64,000 nucleotides of DNA from positions 62,001 to 126,000 of IMG/VR virus record IMGVR_UViG_3300025383_000011; one strand, 5' to 3'. The DNA comes from a virus. The notes beneath the pieces were generated by a model. It did not search any database. It saw only the letters and a program-made list of their open reading frames with translations, and had not been told where the DNA came from. The first letter of the stretch is position 1. Each line of letters opens with the position of its first letter. The translations under genes were made by a program, and so were the position numbers. Below are positions 1 to 12,500 of the stretch, in pieces.

Positions 1-1282
1 CGCCGGTAAAAAATGCCGATAGTGCTTGATATTGCACTATCACTGTGCCTGATCCCCCGGTACCACCATTGGTATAAGAGCTGTGCATACTACCACCCCC
101 GCCGCCACCAGTGCCATCCTGTCCATTTCCGCCATTTCCCACACCGCCTCCGCAGTTGGCATTTCCGCCAGGTCCTGTACCACCGGGTCCTTGATTTCCG
201 TAGCCACCACCACCGCCTCCGGCCAATTGAAAAGTCAGACCGCCCTGGGTTATGGTTAAACCAGTACCGCCATCACCGCCGGTATCGCCGTTGCTTTGAT
301 TTCCCGGGCTGTTGTAGCCACCGCCGCCGCCACCACCAGCTTGTCCATAGCCTTGCCAAATACCAGTTCCGCCGCTATTTCCTTGTCCGCTTACACCCGA
401 GCCGCCACCGTGCGTATTTACATATCCGCAACCACCGCCGCCTGAGCCGCCATCGCCCACTGTTTGGTTTGGAGTTCCCCAGCCACCGTTGCCGCCACCA
501 ATGGCCAACAACGGGTTTCCAGTAATTACTGGAGCTGTCATTCTGGTATGCCATACCACATTTCCGTAGCGATCGTAAAGGGCTGCAGCAAATAGTGCTG
601 GTCCGCCATCATTGAGTGCCTGTACAGTAATTGTTTGCACCCCAGCATTGACAAAAAACGAACCTGATCCATTGGTACTGCCCCAATCGTCGTTGCCAAC
701 CACATAGTTACCATCCACGTACACTCTGATATGATTGTCAGCCGATGCTGTGATAGTATAGTAGCCGCTGGTAGCAACATTTACGATGTAGTCCACTGTG
801 ACCCACGAGCCCACTGGGCTTACAAAATCTTGACTGGTCCAAACTCCATATGTGTTTAGAAATCCGTTGTATACTGGGTATGTGCCAGCGTAAACTGGTC
901 GATCGACTCCGCCAATTACACTTGGTTGTGGTGTTATTCCAAAATAACTATTTTGTCCACTGGCGTTTGCGCCACCGCCTGCACCCACTGTGACATAGTG
1001 CGGTTGACTGACAGAAAGCTCAACATTGTTTTGCATCACTACGCCGCCGGCTCCGCCACCGCCTCCGCCTTCCCAACCGTAGCCAACACCTCCGCCACCG
1101 CCACCGGCAACTACAATTACATTGGCAAACACATTGGGTGGCCAAAATTGTTGCCACTGTCCATTCTTTTTATTCCAACCAGCACGTATGCTCGATGCGT
1201 GTCCAGCCGACGTATTCACATAAGGCGCAGCAACTGATTGCCACACGCCATTGTTGTTGACAAATATTCCGCGGCCGGCCAT
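1..1282 (-). CDS. Glycine-rich tail-fibre adhesin (C-terminus beyond window)
   Basis: Reads leftward from ATG at 1282 and stays open to the window edge (427 codons seen). The N-terminal 60 residues (MAGRGIFVNNNGVWQSV, then a W/Q-rich stretch ending QQFWPP) look like a fibre attachment segment. A first poly-glycine block follows. Residues of about 150-250 contain a beta-rich stretch with SGYYTITASADNHIRVYVDG, which resembles a PA14/lectin-type sandwich. The rest is dominated by Gly-Gly-Gly-Asn/Thr runs, like the glycine-rich polyproline-II sandwiches of T-even-type gp38 adhesins. It is probably the distal receptor-binding protein of the operon, being its last gene in the window. It starts 3 nt after the upstream stop with AGG as ribosome site. 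The family is assigned by composition only, and the receptor cannot be predicted. Confidence 0.7.
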   Translation of the reverse strand, partial: MAGRGIFVNNNGVWQSVAAPYVNTSAGHASSIRAGWNKKNGQWQQFWPPNVFANVIVVAGGGGGGVGYGWEGGGGGGAGGVVMQNNVELSVSQPHYVTVGAGGGANASGQNSYFGITPQPSVIGGVDRPVYAGTYPVYNGFLNTYGVWTSQDFVSPVGSWVTVDYIVNVATSGYYTITASADNHIRVYVDGNYVVGNDDWGSTNGSGSFFVNAGVQTITVQALNDGGPALFAAALYDRYGNVVWHTRMTAPVITGNPLLAIGGGNGGWGTPNQTVGDGGSGGGGCGYVNTHGGGSGVSGQGNSGGTGIWQGYGQAGGGGGGGYNSPGNQSNGDTGGDGGTGLTITQGGLTFQLAGGGGGGYGNQGPGGTGPGGNANCGGGVGNGGNGQDGTGGGGGGSMHSSYTNGGTGGSGTVIVQYQALSAFFTG

Positions 1283-1285
1283 TGA

Positions 1286-2860
1286 TTAACCTACCTGAAA
1301 CCAGAAGTCGCCGTTGTTTCCGCCACTGGGTGGATTAGGTGATACTGTATAATTAAATTTTTGTGCTGCAATAGCGCCAGTTACAAATGCTGTAGTAGCC
1401 AACTGTGTGCTGTTGGTGCCAGCAGGAGCAGTAGGTGCTGTGGGTGTTCCAGTAAATGCTGGACTACCAATGTTGGCCTTGAGTGCCAAGTCAGCATTGA
1501 GTGTGTTGATCAATGATGCTTCAAACGCTGAAATTTGTGTAGACAATGCAGCATTTAATGCAGAACTGGTTGTATCAACATAAGCTGTACTGGCTATAAC
1601 TGTGTTGTTGGAATTCAAAGTCGCTGTTGGAACAGTAGGTGTTCCTGTCAATGCTGCACTATTCAATGGCGCCAATGTTGGAATAGTGTTGTTGATGCTG
1701 ACCACATTGCCTTGTAAAGTGGCAATTTGACCGGAAAAAGTAGCTACATTGGAATTTAATGCTGTGGATACTGCGTTGACGTTGGCGTTGATATTGTTTG
1801 TAGCTGTGTTTAAATTGGTTGCTGTATCTGACCGCAAAGTGTTGATGTTTGCTGTCAATGCGGCCACTGCAGAATTCAAATTGGTAGTGGTTGTTTGTGC
1901 CAACAATCCAATATTGGCGTTGAGAACCACAACGTTTTGATCAACGTAACTTTTATTTGTTACCGAATTTGGGTTACTGGCACTGGTCAACGGTATAGGC
2001 ATTTGAGGAACGCCGTCGATGCCAGAAATTGACAACGAGTGTGTGGTTCCGTTGATGGTATTGACATATACTTCAATGTTGCCAGAAAAATTGCGATTTT
2101 GTATAGTTAATGATTTGTTACCAAACGATAAACTGGCATCACCAAGTCGTAAGTTTCCGTTGACGCTGATATCTTGTGCAAATGTGCTGGCAATGTCTGT
2201 TCTGGCATAGTTGGCTGCTATTGCTCCGCCTAAAGCTAGGGCGTTTAAAGTTGTACCGTTTACAGTTACGAGATTGCTTAGATTGATACCAGGCTGTATG
2301 TCGCCAAAATGTGCAATGGCAGTTTGAGGAGTAAATTCAGGGTCAAAGCTGGCAATGGAAATTCTATTGCCATTGGTATATGTGCTTACCACTGTGTGCC
2401 CGTTGCCGGCACTATCAAGTATGGTTTCAACTATGTCGCCGCTTAGACCTTGTGTGGCCGAATAAGGAGGCCCTACAACTACCCACTCAGCACCGTCCCA
2501 AGAAAATAATTGTTTGTCGTTGATAGAATACCATTGGTCGCCCAATTTGTTTTGAGTAGGAGCAGTTTGACTAACAGTACGTTCACTTACTGGTATCCAA
2601 TTGGTACCATTGTACACACGTATTCTAAGATTGGCAGTATCATACCATAGTGTTCCTTTTAAAGGAGTGTATGCGCCATTTTTGTTGGGATCTTGTTCGC
2701 TGGCAAAATTTTCCAACAGTCTAACAAAGTTTTCGTTTTGAAATTCACCGTAGTTGGTATAATTACGACCAATCAAGGTCACGCCTAGATCGCTGTTGGT
2801 TGTACCGTCCAATAGGTCAAATAATTTAGTACTGTCGGTTGTGGTAATAGGGTAACTCAT
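1286..2860 (-). CDS. Tail-fibre/virion structural protein with coiled-coil region
   Basis: 524 aa. The N-terminal 130 residues (from MSYPITTTDSTKLFDLLDGT) include the short segments GTLWYDTANLRIRVYNGTNW and LGDQWYSINDKQLFSWDGAEW. These G-x-W-x-x-T/N...W-x-G-x-x-W blocks are common in phage fibre proteins. The centre has an Asn/Thr/Ala-rich heptad-like stretch (about residues 305-400) likely to form a trimeric coiled coil, then two copies of an APL/GSPAFTGTPTAPTA motif typical of fibre shafts. The C-terminus ends NPPSGGNNGDFWFQVG. It lies between a baseplate-type protein and the glycine-rich adhesin, so a shaft or connector role is inferred. No catalytic motif is visible. The start is 4 nt after the previous stop. 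Confidence 0.7.
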   Translation of the reverse strand: MSYPITTTDSTKLFDLLDGTTNSDLGVTLIGRNYTNYGEFQNENFVRLLENFASEQDPNKNGAYTPLKGTLWYDTANLRIRVYNGTNWIPVSERTVSQTAPTQNKLGDQWYSINDKQLFSWDGAEWVVVGPPYSATQGLSGDIVETILDSAGNGHTVVSTYTNGNRISIASFDPEFTPQTAIAHFGDIQPGINLSNLVTVNGTTLNALALGGAIAANYARTDIASTFAQDISVNGNLRLGDASLSFGNKSLTIQNRNFSGNIEVYVNTINGTTHSLSISGIDGVPQMPIPLTSASNPNSVTNKSYVDQNVVVLNANIGLLAQTTTTNLNSAVAALTANINTLRSDTATNLNTATNNINANVNAVSTALNSNVATFSGQIATLQGNVVSINNTIPTLAPLNSAALTGTPTVPTATLNSNNTVIASTAYVDTTSSALNAALSTQISAFEASLINTLNADLALKANIGSPAFTGTPTAPTAPAGTNSTQLATTAFVTGAIAAQKFNYTVSPNPPSGGNNGDFWFQVG

Positions 2861-2864
2861 AGTA

Positions 2865-3509
2865 TTATCCGATCGAGCTTAAATTGGTCAGGGTTTGAAT
2901 TCGCACAGTATAATCAATTTGAATTAATCTATTAAGAGCTTTTTGCACTGGGTGGAATACCACGTGAGTCAATAACAATCCAGTGGAAGTTAGTCCGCTA
3001 GTGCCATTAATGCTGCGACCGCGCAGACCTAATTCGTCAAATACAAATTCGTTGTTTAGACTTTGGCTAACGTCAAAGTAATCTTGCCCGTTGGGCTCAC
3101 CGTAGTCTAACAAACAGCTGACCAGAATATCAGTATAAATTGTGCCAGGAATATGGCTCACTGTCATTTTGTTGTTGCTGGGATCTTTGTTGGCCACCGC
3201 AGTATCGTCAATCACTTTGGTATAAGTTGGATTGTATAAATTGCTGTTTTGTCCTGTGGTGTTGGTTGGCAAATAGGTAATAATGCCAGTGGTGTCTACG
3301 CTGGTACCACCATTGCCAAAATTCATTTCGTAAATAAAGTTCTCGCCTTTGTTGGCAACAGAACTGGCCAATGCTCGACTAAAATTTTCATAGTGGATTG
3401 CATTGGGTTTATCAATGTAGACCTGCCCTGACTCGGGGTCAAAAATTTTGATATGACCACGTACATAAATACCAGACTGTTCATCTGGGCGTTTTTGTGT
3501 ATTTTCCAC
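2865..3509 (-). CDS. Virion structural protein, probably baseplate or fibre attached
   Basis: 214 aa from GTG at 3509, preceded by the ribosome site AGAGGA seven nt upstream and by a late promoter box at 3549-3542. A longer reading from GTG at 3551 (overlapping the upstream stop as GTGA) adds 14 residues, but would begin upstream of the predicted transcript start; it remains possible by translational coupling. The protein has a short polar N-terminus, then GIYVRGHIKIFDPESGQVYI and a beta-rich body with LLTHVVFHPVQKALNRLIQIDYTVRI split over its C-terminus. I do not recognise a named family. Position just after the giant wedge-associated protein and before the fibre genes suggests the link between baseplate and fibres (the place of gp8-gp10 in T4). 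Confidence 0.65.
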   Translation of the reverse strand: MENTQKRPDEQSGIYVRGHIKIFDPESGQVYIDKPNAIHYENFSRALASSVANKGENFIYEMNFGNGGTSVDTTGIITYLPTNTTGQNSNLYNPTYTKVIDDTAVANKDPSNNKMTVSHIPGTIYTDILVSCLLDYGEPNGQDYFDVSQSLNNEFVFDELGLRGRSINGTSGLTSTGLLLTHVVFHPVQKALNRLIQIDYTVRIQTLTNLSSIG

Positions 3510-3541
3510 TTGTTTTTCCTCTAAATTTTGTTTGTTATCAG

Positions 3542-3549
3542 TATTTATC
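3542..3549 (-). promoter_or_regulatory. Late promoter box GATAAATA
   Basis: Minus-strand GATAAATA, 7 of 8 bases of the T4 late consensus TATAAATA. By T4 geometry the transcript would start near 3536, 27 nt before the GTG at 3509 and upstream of its AGAGGA site. Confidence 0.6.
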
Positions 3550-6500
3550 ACGGTGTTTTACCCCCGGCTGCAGTAACACTTGGACTGTTTTTCAAGAAAG
3601 CAACCTGCGCTGTTGTACTGTTGTACAAGCCTGTGCCATCTGTTGCTGTGCCGTATGGGCCTGGGCTGTACCAAATTTGTGATTTTGAAACTGTTGAACC
3701 GGCTGGTACTGTGATTTTTCCATCTACGGTTACATTGCCCAAGATATAAGAACTCACAATGTAGCTGTCAGCTTCAACTCTGTTGATTTGCAGTTTGCTG
3801 GTTGAATTGCTAAATGAATCTTCGTCAAATCCGTCTGCAGTGTCAAAAAACTCAGGACGTCCTTGAGTGCCAATAATTGATCCGCTAGTAATAATGGCAC
3901 CAAAAGAACGCTGATTTGATACTGTTTCAAGTGCTCTTAGTGTAACACTCACCGCAGTATTACCTTCAAATGCATAGGTTACGTTGCCAGCTGCCAGTAC
4001 ATTTGCAAACTTGGATGTAGCTATGTTTGCCGACGATATTGGTGTGATATTTGATGTTGGGAATGTGGCAGAATACACATTACCTGTGGTAATATAAGTG
4101 TTGCCACCGCTGTCAAAAATATATGTGTGCAAAGGAAACGCTGTGTTGGCTGTCCAAGTTTTAGTGCCAGGGCCATAGACATTTCCGGTAACAGTATAAC
4201 TGTTTCCGTTGTAGTAGGTTAGAACTCCAGGTTTTATTGTGGTACCAGGTTGCCATAAATCCACAGTGGTCAAACTGGTGATGATATCACCAACATTGAC
4301 GCTTATGTTTGCTGTAGTTGTAATTCCATATGCAACCACATCAGTTGCTTGGTAAGTTGTTGCCTGACTCAATGTTGTTGAGGTAACTGCGGTATTGGGA
4401 ATCTGTTGTGTTGCACTAGAATCTACCACTCGACTGCCGGCTGGATGTATGTTAGCTGTTGCGGTTCCGTCAACTCCGCGTCTAATTTGTGCCAAGGTAT
4501 TGATACTGACTTGTTCAATTTGTGTTGGTGCTACATTTGCAAAATCTATGGCATAAACGTTACCAGTGGCCACATAAACATTGCCAACGTAACTGATCAA
4601 ACTTCCAGCAGGTACTGTAATGTTTGGTTGCCAAGGAATAGGAGTTTCCAATGCATAGTTTCTCCAGTAAGCAATTTTTTCTCCGTTGATGAAAACAATG
4701 CCCGGTGTGCTGGATATCTGATTGGGGGCCGGCAAACGTGTAGCATCAACTACACTGATAGTTGTGTCGGTCATTGCTAAATCTTGGGCTAATGCTGTGG
4801 TTGATGCCGCGGCAATTCGATAATAAGATCTCTCGCTTTGCATATTATCAAAATATCTCCAAGCAATATTGTCAGTTTGATAAACACTCAAATTAAAACT
4901 GTCAAACATACGACCCGGTATTAATTCTTCGGGTGCGTGACTGACATAGCTGTTTACATAGCTGCCACCATCCACATACACATTGGCCATATCAATGCCC
5001 AGGTTGTCGGAATATTGACTTTGTATAATAGTATCTACTGTGGTACCCAGGTATGTGTTGCCTTCAATGATCACCCCAGGATAATTTATTCCGTCGCTGA
5101 TCAAACTCAAATCAACATTGCCGTTGTAGGCCACAATGCGATCATTGGCATTGTCAAAGTCTGCGGCAGAAATTTTGACAATTTGGGAAGGAAAGTTGAC
5201 TGTGTTTGTTACAGTATTTCCAGTGATCACGTAGTTGTTGCTCAATCTAAATAGATGTGTATCCAACACTATGACTGAGTTGGCTGCAATAGTTTGTCCC
5301 AAACTTGCACTAACATTGCTTGATATATTGCTCCAAAACACAAAAGTGTTTGGGTTGGTATATGTGGTACGGTCAAATTTGATATTGGTTTTGATGCTTC
5401 TGACCACGTTGTGTCCCGAATTGTTTCCGGTATATTCGTTTCTCAGTATTGGGTTAACTATTGCACCCGCGCCTGTGCCGTTGACAACTATGGTCGGAGT
5501 CGATGTATAACCAGATCCAGGGCTGATCACACGAATTTGATTGATCTGGCCGTATGAGTTAATGGATGCAGACAAATTGGCTCCGGTACCACCACCACCG
5601 GTAACAATAAGTTGCGGAGGCAAGGTGTAACCCGATCCAGGGTTCTCTATGCTTACATCAACAATTTTGTAGGTGTAGTTGTTGGACCAATTTTGGTAGG
5701 TACTACTAGATAGCAAGGCAACGTCAGTACTTTGTGTTCCGTCTGGTGCTCTGTAAGTTTTTAAATTGGCGTCCCAGTATGCCGGCAGGTCAAAGTCTGT
5801 TATGTCTCCGGCATACGGATCATTGCGTTTGTAATTGATAACAAATTCGCGCAGTATGGTTCTGTATGGTTTAACTTCGTTGATGTACTCTAGATAATAA
5901 TCTTGGTTGTCTTTGATGTAGGCCGGGAAAGTTTCTAATTTTCTAATATCTTGTGTGGCCGATACAAAGCTGGTTTTAAATACCCAATCTAGATTTTTCT
6001 GTTCACTAAGCACATACTTGACCATTGAGAAGAAAATTTGATTGTAAGTCAACGCCAAGTCTTCAATGAAAATTTCTTTTTGCATTGCAGAAATAATTTG
6101 TCTCAATTCTTTGCTTGGAATAGCGCCAGTGGTGATTTGTAAGGTGCCGTTTTGTATTCCCACCAATGTTTTGGTAAGGTCGCTGTTGATCTGATAAACT
6201 AAAAATTGTCCGTTACCACCATCCAACACTTTGACAAACTGACCAGCTGTCAGTGACAATTTGCCCAGCTCAATGTCATTTTTAACAGTATAGTTGGGAG
6301 TGGTAGTTGGATTGTAAGCAGAATCATACCAATCAGCATAGGTCCAATACAAATCGGTTTTGTAAGTTTGTACTGTTGATACCGTAAATATGCCCACCGT
6401 GCCATTACAGCCCGACAGAGTGTATACTGCCCATTTGCCCAAATTGGTGCTGTCTGATTTTACCAATACACGACTTTGACCCACAGTTAATGCCGTTGTA

Positions 6501-9500
6501 TCAATGTAATTTAATTCATCAACAGTATCAACTGTTAAATCATATGCACCTGAATTGGCAGTAGGTACTGGTTCCTGGCTGAGCAAGGTTGTTAGTACTT
6601 TACGTTGTGTTACTGGATAGGTTAATAATTGTGTGTTGACCAAAGTAACATAGTTAATCAGGGCCAACGGCTGATCCACAAACATTGTTTGTCTTGGACG
6701 AATATTGATACCGTAGGCCTGTGCCGGAGTTAACGCAGGATCAGGAACAACATTGCCAAATTTGTCAACCCCAGCAAGACTGTCAATAAACTTGGCCAAT
6801 ATTGCTGCAGGAATAACGCTGTCGGCATTGCCTTCTTGTACCAACGCATACTCGTTGTGTATTAAATCTGCATCAGGACTAAAACTGCCCAAATGCAATA
6901 CAGTATTTTTTGCTACCAAGTATTGATTTACATTGTACAAGGCCACGGTGTCATTGCGTAAAAATGCCGCATATGGAATTCCTTGACTCAAAGGATTTTC
7001 AATGGCAGAAACAATACTGGAAACGCTGTTGTATTTGCCGGCCGCTGTGTTGGCCACATCTCTGCCCGACACCCAGAAATAATACTTCAACTGTACTGAT
7101 CCTGATTGATCAATGTATCCATATGTGCTGTAGGCGCTGTCATTGCTGTATAAAGGTGTACCCACGTCAGAATACTGACTTGGCGGTACGGTGCTTTCTA
7201 CCCATTCGTAAACATCAATTGAGCTGCCAGGGAATCGATTGCCCCATTGGTTTAATCTATAGATCAATTCATCTTGTTCGTAGTCTACGTAACGTACAGT
7301 ATCCAAATTCCACCAAATTTTACCTACCTGAGCAGGCCCCCAGTGGTAATCGTTGTGTATGGTCAGACCAGGATTTAATGTAACATTACCGGCATTGTAA
7401 AGTGCTGGATCTTGTGTGCGTTGATAATCAATGTCTCTGGCAACAAAATTTAACACTTTTCCTTTGTTGGGATCAACATAGTCTATTGCAGCTAAAATAT
7501 TGTTGTTGACTTTGTTGTACAAAAATGTTCGGTTGATGCTGTTGATATCAACTTGGGGTTCTTGATTTCTGATCACTGTCCAAGAATTATCTACAGCGTC
7601 ATATTGGTATACTCCCCACTCACCTGTGTTGTAATTATCAACCCAAACTTTATCGCCAGTGATCCATCCGCCGGGTGGTGTAACTGATGCAATACCAGAA
7701 GGTGTTGCCACTCTAACCGATGCAAATTTATATACTGCACCATTGCCCTGTACCGGAGCCGGAATCAGTGCAACTAAGTTGGCCACGTTGGTAATGGCTA
7801 TAACAACAGAATTGTTGTTGTTGATTTGAATTACTTTGTACATTCCATCAAACACTGATGTGTTGTAGGTGGGCGACGAGGGATTCAAGTCAATATTGAA
7901 ATTGTTTAACAGTATGTAATCACCAACCACAAATGAATGTGTAGAATTGAATGTCAGCTGTGCGTAGTTGTCTAAATTGTAAGTGAGTGTGGTTGCTGTC
8001 AATCCGGTGTTGTTGATTCTAAACACATTCCATTGTTGATTGTTATCTTTGGCTACCCATACATAATTGCCCACTGTTACTGCTGGTGTAACGGTGTTGG
8101 TTATATCAAAAATAGTTGCGTCAACATCGTTGACATTGACATATCCAGCAGTTGGTAAATCTTGAGGATATGCTGTACCTGTTCTATTGTTGTACAGTGA
8201 TGTGCTTACGCTGGACAAATTGCTGGCATTGTAAACGTTAGACAATTTTAAATTGGCATCCAACTTCAAGTCCACAATGATATTGCCAGTGGAATAAGAA
8301 TCAGTTGTTAATGTAAATGCCACAGGATTTGTTTTGAACACACTTTGATCTAGAATAAATTCTGTGTATTGATTTCTAGCTAGGTCACCGTACTGTCCAA
8401 CGCGGAACGCCCATTCTTCGTAGGTGGTGATACTGCCGCCCACGTTGTTAAAGTTGGCTTTGGTCAATGCGCTGACAGAATTGATTGTGCCTTTTTGTTT
8501 GATATAACCCTGGTATAATTTTGTTTGATTTTGCACAGATATACCTAGATCAGTCAAGTAAGGACGCTGTCTAAATCCTATTAGGCCAGCACTGAATGCC
8601 TGAAAATCTTCGCTGACAGGCGGACGATCGATATCGTATATTCTTTCAAACTCTTGAGCATTTTGACCAAAGCTGGGCAGTAATCCAGTTTGAATATCAG
8701 ATTTGCTGATACTGGTCCACTGCTGTGGATTAAATGTTTCGCTGGCATCTAAATCAGTTTTGGTAACATAAATTTGATTGCTGTAGGTAACTATGTCGCC
8801 AGACTTGTAGTCTGTTCCTGGTTCCCACGTAACTACTGTAAAGTCACTGTAGACAAATCCTGGAGCATCAAGTGCGCCAGTCCAAGCGCCAGTTTTAGAT
8901 CCGGTCAATCGTAAACGATATTGACGACTGCCCAAACTTGGTACATAGATAATGTCGCCAAAGTCACTGACATTGTCCAAGATCAACACGTGCTCGTACT
9001 GTATCAAATTGAATTTGCCATAACACATTGGCGTACCGTTGACTGTACTCACAACTGTTTGATTGCCATTGACAAAGTTTTCTTTTCTCAACACATTGAA
9101 ATCATTGCTCTTGATGGTTTTATAATTTTGATCTAACAATTTACTGCTGTTTGGCAAATTGGTAATTTCGTCTACAACCATTTGAGTAGAATTGATAGTC
9201 ACCGATGTGGCTGCTGGATTTAGTAAGATAATTGTGCCAATGTCCCAACCCTGTTGTGCCCAGTATAAAAATTCTTTGACACTCAATTTCCAATCACGCA
9301 CCTCACTGAGATCGTAATCAAAGTCAGTAAACACAAAACCTTGACTGGTCAAGTATCTTTGATAGCTGAATAAAAAGTCTGCCAACTGTTGTTCGTTTAC
9401 AAATACTGTACCATATGGTATGGTCATTGTTTCGTTGGCGCTGTCTTGGTACAGGTTCACTGTTAGTCCATTGACAGTTACCACGTCAACTGATCTGCTT

Positions 9501-12500
9501 ACCGCACTTGGAATAATGGTAAAATACGGATTGGTTGTATCGTATCCGGTTACGCTATAGCCTGCCTGAACATTTTCCACGATCACTGCGCTGTATGAAA
9601 TGGATTTAACCGGAACCGATTTGTTTAGATACAAATTGTAGTTTGCATCTGGAATAATTACGCTGGCATTTGTTGAACCCGGACTTGTTTGTTCCGCACT
9701 CACCGTCAAAATCTTTTTATCAGTGAACCCACCAACTTTGTAAGACAGTTGCATATTCAAATGCATAAAATACTGATTGAACTTTGCTACTGGATCAATG
9801 CCAAGATTTTTAACGCTGTCAAAAATCCAATTGATATAGCCGCTGGTACGTAACACAGTACCCGATGTGCTGTCGCCATTGACAGCCAACAATGTTGGAG
9901 TCAATTTTTGATTGTCGCTGTTGCTGAATTGTCCAGTTACTGAATTTCTATAGAAACGACTGGTGTCAATTTGTGTGCTGAAATATTTTGCTGGTCTAGT
10001 CAATGCCATAGCCAATTGCAATGCATAAGCATAGTCACTGCTTCTGCGCCAAGCTGTTTCTACTGGGCCTTGCTGACCCACGCTGAAACTGCCAGATATA
10101 GTTCTTTGATTGAGCCCTGCCATCAACGGAATCTCTGATGGTGATTTTAGATCGCCAATTTCGTTCACTGGAATAATTGATGTCAAGCCAGGTCTAGCAA
10201 ATCTTGTATCGTAGTAGGGATTGCCTGCGTTCCAAATGTAGCCAGCTTCAAGATCTTGCCACAGAGTCAAGTTGTTTCCGGTGTACGGTGCTGGACCATA
10301 ACGATCTGTCCACCAATTTGGTTGGCGACTGAAGCCCAACATTTCCCACGGATGCAGGTGCGGACTATCTGTGTCAAACCAGTAGTTGTAAATTGCTCGC
10401 CAAGTTCCTTGTAAAGGAAGTCCTGTCAGGCTGTCAGCCAGACCGCCATAGTTCCAGGTCCAGCTGTTGTTGGCGTCATACCAAGTGTTTGATGTGTAGT
10501 CAATTTTGTAATTGCCGACCCACTGTAAAAAGTTTTGGTTTAGAATTTGATTGAATTCTTCTTTGCTGTAGTCAGTATTTCTGAAATATCCGGGAATTGT
10601 ATCGTAAAGGTTAATTTCATTGGTTGCGTAACTGGCTTTGATATTGTTAAAAATTCTTCGCTCAAGTTCTAGCAAAAAGTCGTCGCGGAAATCACCAAAC
10701 GCCGGAGTTAAACTTCCGTCGTGTCCTCTAATAACACGCACAGGAGTTTGATATGTGCTGTCAAGATAAATCTCTGGTTCAAACTTTGGGTGCAGTCCCA
10801 ATTTGGTTGGTGTTTCCGGCACATAACAACCATCGGTATTAAAATAGTCTCTGATGGTCAGTGTGTCACCAAATGTCAATGAAACCATGATTTCAACTGC
10901 TGGACTCACTGTGCTGAATTGGTAGTCGCGTCCCATTACCAATTGTTTATTGTTTAAATAGACCAATACTGCACGATTGCTCAATTTGGTTGTGTCAAAG
11001 AAACTGCTGATTTCGTAACTGGTTTGACGTGCATTTAAAATAGAGTACACCGTGGTGTTGTAATTGCCACCTTGTGGTACCATATCACTGAAGTACCAAG
11101 GGAATGTGTTGTTTTTGACCAAATTGATACTTTGTAATATGGCATCAACACCGGTCACGGGATTTTTATAATCAATACCATTCAACGTGGTGCACAGGCC
11201 CAAAAATTTATTTTTAAAGCGTGTGTATTCTTTTCTTGCTGCCGTAATGCTGTCAACAAAATTGGCCGACGGATCGTTTAAAAAACTCATTGCATAAGTC
11301 AATGGCGCACTATGTTGTACCAGTGTGCCACCTTGCGCTTTTAAATATCTGTCTTGCGAAGGTGTTGATTCAGTTGCCCCAGTAACAGTATTTTCAATCA
11401 GTTTGTTATAGTGTGCTCGTAATTGGCCAAGCGTGATTGTTGTGAAATTTTCATTCAGTGGGTTTAGGTCCAAGTTCTGAGGAACTTCGTAGTAGCCTAT
11501 ACTGCTTGGTTCGTTGCTAAACACAGCAACGTCAATTTTATCTCCAATGGCTGGCATCGATAAAAGATTAACAACATTGTATACACCATAGGTAGTTACC
11601 ACATAGTCAACATCTCTGCGTAGCAATGTGTTGTTTAAAAAAACTTTGATGTATGGTACTGTGGCTTCGTTGTCGGGCGTCACATCAATTTGTACAAATG
11701 CTCTTTCTATACCTTGATCATCTGTTATCACGTATCCTTCAAAGAATTTGGTAAACAGTTGATATTGTTGTGTTGGTTCAACACCTTTCACCCAGTTGTT
11801 TAATTTTGTTTGTGTGTCCAGTCCAGAATTTTTGACCATATAGCCGCTGTTGCAGTTGTGTGTGGTCACGGTAGAATTTACTGTTGTGGTAAAAGTGTCT
11901 GTGTCGTAATAGTTTGAAAAAACAATATCGCCAATGTTGTTGAAGTTTTGATATTGCAAGGCAAAACCCAATACTGCATCGGGTGTTCCTGTGCCGTGTT
12001 CGTAGCCAAACAACTGTGTACCAGCAAAGGTTGACGCAGGATAAACGGTGGTATCTGCAAAGCTGTAGCCATCAGCATCTACCAGTTCAAACATTGGTGG
12101 CTGATTAAAATTGGTCTTGGCCTGACACAAATGCCATTGTGCGCCATCAAATCTATAGGTATTGCCGGTGTGTGTTCCTTGCGTGATCAACACGTTTTCG
12201 TATGCCAACACCGGGTCGTCGTTGGTTGGTATCAGTCTGATAAAGTTGGTGTGATTGATGGTTTCAAATAACACTTCCCAAATTTGGCCTTTGACTGTGT
12301 TATCATAGTCGTTGGCAAAAATAATACGCATACCAGGGTATACTGTGATTCCGTCCACTTGTGCAGTGATCTGGCCTTCAACTTGATTGAAAGCATCACT
12401 CTGTGCTTCGTTTGGATTTACACCAATGATTACGTCTACTGTTTGTTTGTGTTGGCGTCCGTAGTTGAACAACTGTAGGTTAGGTTCAAATTCAATAATA

